From positions 62,001-126,000 of the forward strand of contig NZ_MWIO01000013.1 in the NCBI RefSeq assembly GCF_004799035.1: a stretch of DNA of 64,000 nucleotides, given 5' to 3'. Position numbers and translations under genes: made by a program. Under the pieces are notes generated by a model that searched no databases, was not told where the DNA came from, and worked only from the letters and a program-made list of their open reading frames with translations. Origin of the DNA: Rhodanobacter lindaniclasticus (GTDB taxonomy: Bacteria; Pseudomonadota; Gammaproteobacteria; Xanthomonadales; Rhodanobacteraceae). Below are positions 58,108 through 64,000 of this stretch, piece by piece; position 1 is the first letter of the stretch, and every line of letters starts with the position of its first letter.

Positions 58108-58719
58108 TCAGGGCATCGAACGCAGGAATGAAGCCACGCCGGACATGAACATCTGTACCGACAGGGCAATCAGCAGCATGCCCATCACGCGTTCCAGCGC
58201 GGTCAGCACGCTCTCGCCCAGCCAGCGGAACAGATAGGTCGAGCTGAGCAGGATGATCGCCGTGGCCAGCCAAGCCAGCAGCAGCGCGAACACCCAGTCC
58301 GCGGTCCGGCCGGGCTGGGTGTTGGTCAGCAGCAGCAGTGCAGCCATCGCCGACGGGCCGGCCACGCCCGGGATCGCCATCGGCACGATGAACGGCTCGC
58401 CCTGCCCCGGCTTGCCGAAGATGCCGCTGCCATCGGCCGGCGGGAACACCATGCGGATGCCGATCAGGAACAGCACGATGCCGCCGGCGACGCTGATCGA
58501 GTCGGGCTTGAGTTGCATCAGGTGCAGGAATTGCTGGCCACCGAACAGGAACACCAGCAGCACGCCCAGCGCGATCAGCAGCTCGCGCACCATCACGTGG
58601 CGCCGGCGGCGCGGCGGCACGTCCTTGAGCAGGCTCAGGAAGATCGGGATGTTGCCCAACGGGTCCATGATCAGGAACAACATGATCCCCGCCGACAGCG
58701 TGGTCATCTGTGCGTCCAT
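58108..58719 (-). CDS. MarC-family integral membrane protein
   Basis: 203 residues with about six hydrophobic helices. Start ATG 58719 has CAGAG five bases upstream. MarC features: MDPLGNIPIFLSLLKDVPPR near residue 18, the reentrant-like FIVPMAIPGVAGPSAMAALL and the second-half RVMGMLLIALSVQMFMSGV. Sometimes labelled NAAT transporter, but the natural substrate and any role in multiple antibiotic resistance are unproven. It lies 28 bp downstream of the SDR gene. Confidence 0.9.
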   Translation of the reverse strand: MDAQMTTLSAGIMLFLIMDPLGNIPIFLSLLKDVPPRRRRHVMVRELLIALGVLLVFLFGGQQFLHLMQLKPDSISVAGGIVLFLIGIRMVFPPADGSGIFGKPGQGEPFIVPMAIPGVAGPSAMAALLLLTNTQPGRTADWVFALLLAWLATAIILLSSTYLFRWLGESVLTALERVMGMLLIALSVQMFMSGVASFLRSMP

Positions 58720-58747
58720 CGCGACTCTGCCGTTGGCTGTGGCCCGG

Positions 58748-59515
58748 TCATCGACGCAGGTCCAGCGCCGCACCGCGTGCTGCGCGTGCCTGCGGACCGA
58801 GCAGGTAGACGGCGGCCGCGGCCGTGGCGTCCGGCGTGGGCTGCTGCATGATGTCGTCGCCGAAATAGGCCAACCGGCGCAATGCCGTGCGCATCGGCGC
58901 GGGCAGCAGCGCATGCACGCGCAGCGAGGTTTCGTCGGTTTCCTCGTGCAGGATCGCCACCAGGCGCTCCAACGCGGCCTTGGACACGCCGTAACCGCCC
59001 CAGTGGGCGCGCTTCAGGAGGTCCGGGTTGTCCAGCACGAACACGACGGCGCTGTCGCCGGCCTCGGTCAGCAGCGGCATGCAGGCCTGGGTGAGCGCAA
59101 ACGGCGCATTGACGTTGACGTGCATCGCACGCAGCCAATCATCGGGTCGCTGCATGGAAATCGGCGTGAGCCCGGCGAAACTCGCCGCGCAATGCACGAT
59201 GCCGTCGAGACGGCCGAGATCGCGCTGCAGGCCGTCGGCCAGCGCGGCGTACTCGCGCGGCGTGGCCACCTCCATGTCCAGCGGATGGATCACCGGTTCG
59301 GCCAGGCCCTCTTCACGCATCGCGTCGTAGAGCTTCTCCAGCTGGCGCTTGCGCTTGCCGGTGATGACCACGGTGGCGCCGGCCAGCGAGGCCGCGCGCA
59401 CCACCGCGCTGCCGAGTCCGCCATAGGCGCCGGTGACCAGCACCACGCGGCCGGCCAGACTGCCGGCCTCGGGCTGCCAATCGGCCGGCAGGTGCGCCAC
59501 GGGCAGGCCGCTCAA
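58748..59515 (-). CDS. Short-chain dehydrogenase/reductase (YciK-like)
   Basis: About 255 residues. The NAD(P) loop [20 protein letters not shown] (TGxxxGxG) is at about 20-38, the HCAAS region corresponds to NAG, and the catalytic Tyr/Lys are in [14 protein letters not shown]. The start is a TTG at 59515 overlapping the grxD stop (TTGA) with GGGAG 7 bases upstream; GTG 59500 is an alternative. Substrate unknown. Same strand and coupled to grxD, then marC. Confidence 0.82.
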   Translation of the reverse strand: MSGLPVAHLPADWQPEAGSLAGRVVLVTGAYGGLGSAVVRAASLAGATVVITGKRKRQLEKLYDAMREEGLAEPVIHPLDMEVATPREYAALADGLQRDLGRLDGIVHCAASFAGLTPISMQRPDDWLRAMHVNVNAPFALTQACMPLLTEAGDSAVVFVLDNPDLLKRAHWGGYGVSKAALERLVAILHEETDETSLRVHALLPAPMRTALRRLAYFGDDIMQQPTPDATAAAAVYLLGPQARAARGAALDLRR

Positions 59516-59835
59516 GAGGCCGCTCCCGCCACGTCGCTGGCCATGCGCGCGAGTTCGCCGGAGGACATCAGCTCCTCGATGATGTCGCAGCCGCCGATCA
59601 ACTCGCCATTGATGAACAGTTGCGGGAACGTCGGCCAGTTCGCGAAGTGCGGCAGCGCGGCGCGAACCTGCGGATCGGCCAGCACGTTGACCGCATGGAA
59701 GGTTGCGCCGGCCTGTGTCAGCGCCTGTGCCGCGCGGCTGGAAAACCCGCACATCGGAAATTCCGGCGTGCCTTTCATGAACAGCACGATGGGATGCTCG
59801 GCCAGCAGCGCCTTGATGGGCTCGTTGATGTCCAT
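59512..59835 (-). CDS. grxD: Monothiol glutaredoxin (Grx4/GrxD family)
   Basis: 107 residues. The active-site C29-G-F-S32 lies in [17 protein letters not shown], and the glutathione-binding [20 protein letters not shown] follows. These proteins carry and transfer [2Fe-2S] clusters with glutathione and BolA partners. ATG 59835 fits the family (E. coli GrxD 115). It is divergent from sodB, linking two iron- and oxidative-stress-related genes in one regulatory region. Confidence 0.95.
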   Translation of the reverse strand: MDINEPIKALLAEHPIVLFMKGTPEFPMCGFSSRAAQALTQAGATFHAVNVLADPQVRAALPHFANWPTFPQLFINGELIGGCDIIEELMSSGELARMASDVAGAAS

Positions 59836-59852
59836 GGTCGATGTTTCATCTT

Positions 59853-59878
59853 TACAATGCGGGCAAGCCGCTATTGTA
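59853..59878. promoter_or_regulatory. Inverted repeat between grxD and sodB
   Basis: TACAAT-GCGG-GCAAG-CCGC-T-ATTGTA: outer hexamers are complementary and each reads as a -10-like TACAAT in one direction. TTTACA (59851-59856) and TTGTAT (59874-59879) are 17 bp apart on plus and could be the sodB promoter. Regulator unknown. Confidence 0.4.
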
Positions 59879-59949
59879 TCAGTCACCCGCCGGCCGCCAG
59901 CTGTTGCGCCGGCATCTTTCTCTCTCAGCAACACTCCAAGGAGTCGCCC

Positions 59950-60528
59950 ATGGCCATCGAACTTCCCCCGCTTCCGTACGAAAAGAATGCACTGGAACCG
60001 CACGTCTCCGCCGAGACGCTCGAGTACCACTACGGCAAGCATCACCAGGCCTACGTGACCAATCTGAACAAGCAGATCGAAGGCACCGAGTTCGCCGACG
60101 CAAAGCTCGAGGACATCATCCGCAAATCCTCCGGCGGCATTTTCAACAACGCCGCGCAGACCTGGAACCACACTTTCTACTGGAACTCGATGAGCCCGAA
60201 CGGCGGCGGCGACCCCACCGGCAAGCTGGCCGACGCGATCAACAAGGCGTTCGGCTCGGTGGCCAAGTTCAAGGAGGAGTTCAGCAAGTCCGCCGCCGGC
60301 AACTTCGGTTCCGGCTGGACCTGGCTGGTGCAGCGCCCGGATGGTTCGCTCGGCATCGTCAACACGTCCAATGCCGGCACGCCGATCACCGGCAGCGACA
60401 AGCCGCTGCTCACCGCCGACGTATGGGAGCACGCGTACTACATCGACTACCGCAACGCGCGCCCGAAATACCTGGAGGCGTTCTGGAACCTGGTCAACTG
60501 GGATTTCGCGGCGAAGAACCTGGCCTGA
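59950..60528 (+). CDS. sodB: Iron superoxide dismutase
   Basis: 192 residues (E. coli SodB 193), closely similar along its length: [40 protein letters not shown] with metal ligand H27, the second His in [12 protein letters not shown], and Asp/His in [15 protein letters not shown]. Fe type is suggested by [11 protein letters not shown] and [14 protein letters not shown] lies seven bases before ATG 59950. It ends at a strong terminator. Confidence 0.97.
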   Translation: MAIELPPLPYEKNALEPHVSAETLEYHYGKHHQAYVTNLNKQIEGTEFADAKLEDIIRKSSGGIFNNAAQTWNHTFYWNSMSPNGGGDPTGKLADAINKAFGSVAKFKEEFSKSAAGNFGSGWTWLVQRPDGSLGIVNTSNAGTPITGSDKPLLTADVWEHAYYIDYRNARPKYLEAFWNLVNWDFAAKNLA

Positions 60529-60543
60529 TTCCGCAGTTCAACG

Positions 60544-60572
60544 AAAAGGCGGCGCCATGGCGCCGCCTTTTT
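60544..60572. terminator. Terminator after sodB
   Basis: A palindrome centred at 60557/60558 with arms AAAAGGCGGCGCCA and TGGCGCCGCCTTTT, followed by one more T; 15 bp after the sodB stop. The A and T tracts on both sides make it usable by purK transcripts on minus as well. Confidence 0.88.
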
Positions 60573-60643
60573 CGTGTCTGCCTTGCGGGGCGGACCTTGG
60601 TACGTGCTGTTCTCCCAACACCGCATCCCGCGCCGCGCGCAAA

Positions 60644-60671
60644 CGCATTCGCGCGCGGGGTGCGCTCCTAT
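60644..60671 (-). repeat. Single REP unit at the purK 3' end
   Basis: On minus it reads ATAGGAGCGCACCCCGCGCG then CGAATGCG, a relative of the REP units at 18807 and 44167. The TAG in its first bases is the purK stop codon. Confidence 0.7.
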
Positions 60672-61828
60672 ACGTCGGCCAGTGCGCGCAGCACCGGCTC
60701 CACTTGCGCCTCGCGCCCGAGCGCCTGCGCGATGTTGCGCAGGCGTGTCGCCAGCGTGGAGGCATCGGGCGCGCACACGGTGGCATGGCCGACCTTGCGC
60801 CCCGGCCTGGCCTGCTTGCCGTAGTCATGCCAGTGGGCATCCACGCCGCACAGCACGGGCGTGGCGTCGGGCAACTCGCCGATCCAGTTGAACATGGCCG
60901 CCGTGCCGCGCACGCCGGTGTCGCCCAGCGGCAGGCCGAGCACGGCGCGCACGTGGTTCTCGAACTGGCTGGCGTGCGCGCCCTCGATCGTCCAGTGACC
61001 GGAGTTGTGCACGCGTGGAGCCATCTCGTTGCCCAGCAACTCGCCGTCCTTGACGAACAGTTCCAGCGCGAACACGCCGACATAGCCCAGGCGCTCGGCC
61101 AGCGCACGCGCGTGTTCGCTGGCGCGCTGCTGCAGCGGGCCCAGGCTCGGCGCCGGCGCCAGGCTCATCGACAGCACGCCATCGACGTGCCAGTTGCCGG
61201 TCAACGGCCAGGTGCGGAACTCGCCATCGCGCCCGCGCACAGCAATGATCGACAGCTCGCGCTCGAACGGCACGAAGGCCTCCAGGATCAGCCCCAGCGT
61301 CGCCGCCTGGGCGCCCAGCGCCGCCCATGCCGCATCCGCGTCGCCCGCCGTGGCCAGCCTGAACTGGCCCTTGCCGTCGTAGCCCAGCCGCCGGGTCTTG
61401 AGGATGGCCGGGGCACCGATCGCGGCCAGCGCCTGGTCCAGCTGCTCGCGCGTGTCGACCGCCATGAACTCGGTGGTGGGCAGGCCGCAGGCACGGAACA
61501 GGGTTTTCTCGGCCAGCCGATCCTGTGCCACGGCCAGTGCCTCGGGCGCCGGGTGCACGGCCACCCGTTCGGCCAGCCAATGTGCGGTGTCGGCCGGCAC
61601 GTTCTCGAAATCGAAGGTGACCACGTCCACTTGGTGAGCGAACGCCTCCAGCGCCGCACGATCGCTCCAGTCGGCCACCACCAGGGGGGCCACCTGCCCG
61701 GCGCAGGCATCGGCCGAACCATCCACGGCGAGGCAGTTCACCCCCAGCGGTGCGGCCGCCAGGGCCAGCATGCGGGCAAGCTGCCCGCCGCCCAGGATGC
61801 CCACCACGGGCTGGTGCCGCCCACTCAT
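60668..61828 (-). CDS. purK: 5-(carboxyamino)imidazole ribonucleotide synthase PurK
   Basis: 386 residues, ATP-grasp enzyme that makes N5-CAIR from AIR, ATP and bicarbonate in purine synthesis. Visible: [69 protein letters not shown] and the metal/ATP region [26 protein letters not shown] (motif start near residue 255). ATG 61828 overlaps the purE stop (ATGA). The stop TAG comes from the adjoining REP. Confidence 0.96.
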   Translation of the reverse strand: MSGRHQPVVGILGGGQLARMLALAAAPLGVNCLAVDGSADACAGQVAPLVVADWSDRAALEAFAHQVDVVTFDFENVPADTAHWLAERVAVHPAPEALAVAQDRLAEKTLFRACGLPTTEFMAVDTREQLDQALAAIGAPAILKTRRLGYDGKGQFRLATAGDADAAWAALGAQAATLGLILEAFVPFERELSIIAVRGRDGEFRTWPLTGNWHVDGVLSMSLAPAPSLGPLQQRASEHARALAERLGYVGVFALELFVKDGELLGNEMAPRVHNSGHWTIEGAHASQFENHVRAVLGLPLGDTGVRGTAAMFNWIGELPDATPVLCGVDAHWHDYGKQARPGRKVGHATVCAPDASTLATRLRNIAQALGREAQVEPVLRALADV

Positions 61829-62328
61829 GTCCGTGGGTCCGGCTGATCGAGCACGGCGCGGGTCTGGCGCGACCGCCATTGTTCCAGCGCACCAGCCAGC
61901 GTCTGGTCGTGCAGGGCCAGCACGGCGGCAGCGAGCAAGGCCGCGTTGACCGCCCCGGCCCGCCCGATCGCCAGCGTGCCCACCGGGATCCCGGCCGGCA
62001 TCTGCGCGATCGACAGCAGCGAGTCCATGCCGTTGAGTGCCTTGGATTGCACCGGCACGCCGAATACCGGCAGTCGGGTCTTGGCCGCCAGCATGCCCGG
62101 CAGGTGGGCGGCGCCACCGGCGCCGGCGAGGATGACCTGGATGCCGCGCCCGGCCGCCTGCTCGGCATAGCTGAACAGCAAATCCGGTGTGCGATGGGCC
62201 GAGACCACGCGAACCTCGTGCGCCACGCCCAGCTCGGTCAGCACATCGGCCGCGTGCTGCATGGTTTCCCAGTCCGAATGCGAACCCATCACCACGCCCA
62301 CGCGTGGTGTTTCTGTGGCTGCTGTCAT
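61825..62328 (-). CDS. purE: N5-carboxyaminoimidazole ribonucleotide mutase PurE
   Basis: 167 residues, class I PurE (E. coli 169). It isomerises N5-CAIR to CAIR. Active-site blocks: [51 protein letters not shown] and [21 protein letters not shown] 62328 is preferred to a TTG at 62343. It leads the purE-purK unit, divergent from the Trm112-like gene. TACAAT on minus at 62358-62353 is a possible -10. Confidence 0.96.
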   Translation of the reverse strand: MTAATETPRVGVVMGSHSDWETMQHAADVLTELGVAHEVRVVSAHRTPDLLFSYAEQAAGRGIQVILAGAGGAAHLPGMLAAKTRLPVFGVPVQSKALNGMDSLLSIAQMPAGIPVGTLAIGRAGAVNAALLAAAVLALHDQTLAGALEQWRSRQTRAVLDQPDPRT

Positions 62329-62394
62329 GGCCGGAATGTCCAAAAGCCGTTATTGTACGGGCTTTCCCGGCCCGACACACCCGAACCCCCGATC

Positions 62395-62670
62395 ATGGAC
62401 AAGCGCCTGCTCGACATCCTCTGCTGCCCCGTCAGCAAGACCCCGCTGCGAGCGATGACACGCCAGCAACTGGATGCGCTGAACGAGGGGATCTCCGCGG
62501 GGAAGATCGACACGGTCGCCGGCGTGCCGGTACGCGAACGGGTGGCCGAGGCGCTGATCACCGTCGACCGCAAGGTCATTTACCGCATCGAGGACGGCAT
62601 CCCGGTGATGCTTCCCGAGGAAGGCATCGGCACCTTGCAACTGGCCGATTTTCCGACTGGCCAGGGCTAG
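62395..62670 (+). CDS. Trm112/UPF0434-like small protein with a degenerate zinc motif
   Basis: 91 residues. MDKRLLDILCCPVSKTPL at the start and VIYRIEDGIPVMLPEEG at the end are the Trm112/YcaR family ends, but the usual CPxC is CPVS here and the second Cys pair is missing, so zinc binding is probably lost. An ~30-residue insertion (RQQLDALNEGISAGKIDTVA and on) makes it longer than E. coli YcaR (60). Function in bacteria is not well defined. No Shine-Dalgarno is obvious before ATG 62395. Confidence 0.8.
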   Translation: MDKRLLDILCCPVSKTPLRAMTRQQLDALNEGISAGKIDTVAGVPVRERVAEALITVDRKVIYRIEDGIPVMLPEEGIGTLQLADFPTGQG

Positions 62671-62780
62671 CGAACCGTGACGGGCTGGAATGGGCATGAC
62701 AGGCGGCCGCGAATTGGCTTATTGTCGGCCTCTGCGCAACCCTGCCGGGTCCGGCCGTGCGTGGCACAGCTCAGGGGAAC

Positions 62781-64000
62781 ATGGCGATGAACGAGGCCAA
62801 TGAGCCAACCAGGGTAGTCAACTTGAACCAGCGCCTGGACCCGTCCAGCGAGCGCGTGGGCGAACTGCTGAACGCGGTGCGCGGGATCGCCAACAAGCGC
62901 CTGCAGCAATGGGTGGGCAATGCCTTCGAGCAGGTCGACGACGCCTTGTTCGACCTCGCCGAGAAGGCCGAAAACAACGCGGCGCAGATGCATTACTTCG
63001 ACGGCATGCGCGAAGTGCGCAAGCGCCGCCCCGGCATCGAGCGCAGCTTCCTGAGCGCCGTCGCCCGCAAGCTCAGCGACCTGGCGCATCCGGGCAAGGC
63101 CGCTGCGCCGGCACCGGCGCCCTCGTTCGGTGCGGCCGAGCTGACCCTGGTGGCCGAAAGCGACCTGGAAGAGTCGCTCGCGATCACCAGCATGATCAGC
63201 AAGAACGACGCGCGCCTGGCGCGCGACCTGTTCGCGGTCAACCAGCGCCTGTCCGTGATCTGCGGCGGCTACAAGATCGACGACGCCAGCAATCCGGTGG
63301 CACCGGCCACGCTGTCCCAGGCGTTCCGCGAAGCGCTGCAGGAACTCAGCGCGGACATGCGCGTCAAGCTGATCATCTACAAGCTGTTCGACCGCTACGT
63401 GCTGTCGCTGCTGGAGGAGCTGTACCAGGAGATCAATGCCGAGCTGGTTCGCGCCGGCGTCCTGCCGCAGTTGCGCCACGGCGTACCGCGCGGCGGCCAG
63501 GCCAGGGGCGGCAGCGCGGCAGCCACGGCCGGTGCCGGCTCCGACGGTGTTGCTGCCGCAGCGGGCATGGACGAGGGCGCAGAAATCTCCGACGACCTGC
63601 TGCACACCCTGCACGCGCTGTTCAGCGCACGTCGCGGCGGTGCCGGCGGCGGCCGCGCGATGCGCGAGGGCGGCGCGGCAGCGACCGGTTCGCTGCCCTC
63701 GGTCAACGAACTGCTGGGCGCACTCAGCGTGCTGCAGAGCCAGATCGTCAGCAACAACGGGCCAGTCAGCTACGACGATTCCGACGATGCCGCCGCGCTC
63801 AGCCGCGAAGTGCTGCAGCTGAAGACGCAACTGCTCACCCAGATCGGTGCCCTGCGCGGTGAGCGCCCCAGCCATGTGGCCAGCATGGACGAGGACACGA
63901 TCGACCTCGTCGGCATGCTGTTCGAGTTCATCCTGGAAGACCGCAACCTGCCCGCGGCGATGCAGGTGATGCTGGCGCGGCTGCAGATTCCCTACCTCAA
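62781..64000 (+). CDS. DUF1631 protein, N-terminal part
   Basis: An uninterrupted frame of about 406 codons that runs off the right edge. ATG 62781 or ATG 62787 follows AGGGGAAC. Helical blocks VGNAFEQVDDALFDLAEKAE, MHYFDGMREVRKRRPGIERS, AALSQAFREAL-like ATLSQAFREALQEL, VKLIIYKLFDRYVLSLLEEL and YQEINAELVRAGVLPQLRH match the DUF1631 family, with a Gly/Ala-rich low-complexity linker near 235-300. The family is sometimes mislabelled thymidine phosphorylase; its function is unknown. Confidence 0.8.
   Translation, partial: MAMNEANEPTRVVNLNQRLDPSSERVGELLNAVRGIANKRLQQWVGNAFEQVDDALFDLAEKAENNAAQMHYFDGMREVRKRRPGIERSFLSAVARKLSDLAHPGKAAAPAPAPSFGAAELTLVAESDLEESLAITSMISKNDARLARDLFAVNQRLSVICGGYKIDDASNPVAPATLSQAFREALQELSADMRVKLIIYKLFDRYVLSLLEELYQEINAELVRAGVLPQLRHGVPRGGQARGGSAAATAGAGSDGVAAAAGMDEGAEISDDLLHTLHALFSARRGGAGGGRAMREGGAAATGSLPSVNELLGALSVLQSQIVSNNGPVSYDDSDDAAALSREVLQLKTQLLTQIGALRGERPSHVASMDEDTIDLVGMLFEFILEDRNLPAAMQVMLARLQIPYL

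Noticed and set aside
62341-62375. AAAGCCGT...ACGGGCTTT inverted repeat as a PurR site
   Set aside because: It contains a bulge and does not resemble the PurR consensus; it may simply be part of the divergent purE promoter.

Overview
The window is a GC-rich chromosomal segment from a gammaproteobacterium of the Xanthomonadales. The best guess is the Rhodanobacteraceae (Rhodanobacter/Dyella-like). This is inferred from gene order and protein character, not from a database search. The gene order thrS-infC-rpmI-rplT-pheS-pheT-ihfA-merR-tRNA-Pro, the rpsB-to-dnaE block without skp between bamA and lpxD, an Oar-like TonB-dependent receptor and extragenic REP palindromes beginning GTAGGAGC all fit that order. 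I see no prophage, plasmid, CRISPR array, integrase or defence island; almost everything is core genome.

Layout. 1-3927 (minus): the 5' end of queA, then a compact four-gene module reading ABC ATPase, ABC permease, DesK-like histidine kinase, LuxR-type response regulator. 4222-9811 (plus): a class III aminotransferase of unknown substrate, a small PsiF-repeat protein, upp, and a large secreted ExeM/NucH-type nuclease with lamin-tail and Calx-beta domains. 9862-13630: proline iminopeptidase and a FAD-linked D-2-hydroxyglutarate dehydrogenase on minus, the latter divergent from serA on plus. 13700-22026 (minus): the translation operon thrS to tRNA-Pro, preceded by a hemJ-like gene. 22088-25612 (minus): map and glnD.

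25657-44130 (plus): the long conserved macromolecular-synthesis and envelope block rpsB, tsf, pyrH, frr, uppS, cdsA, dxr, rseP, bamA, lpxD, fabZ, lpxA, lpxB, rnhB, dnaE. It couples translation factors, UMP kinase, isoprenoid carrier, phospholipid and lipid A synthesis, outer-membrane assembly and replication. 44248-49591: yajD, accA, a NYN-LOTUS protein, tilS, xseB, ispA and a DUF4870 protein. 49710-52897: pmbA divergent from DUF1653-darP, a YkvA-like gene and tRNA-Asn. 52964-59835 (minus): ppnN, the TonB-dependent receptor, marC, an SDR and grxD. 59950-64000: sodB, purK-purE on minus, a Trm112-like gene and the 5' part of a DUF1631 gene.

The most interesting signal is regulatory. Upstream of thrS the transcript encodes an eight-residue peptide, M-T-T-T-R-C-H-D. 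It is followed by a possible antiterminator that is mutually exclusive with an intrinsic terminator placed just before the thrS ribosome-binding site. This is the architecture of ribosome-mediated, threonine-sensing attenuation. Other points are an AUC start on infC, two families of extragenic repeats (REP/BIME and GGGATTC heptads) lodged directly against stop codons, an AT-rich palindromic operator candidate upstream of the TonB-dependent receptor, and the serA/D-2-hydroxyglutarate dehydrogenase divergent pair.
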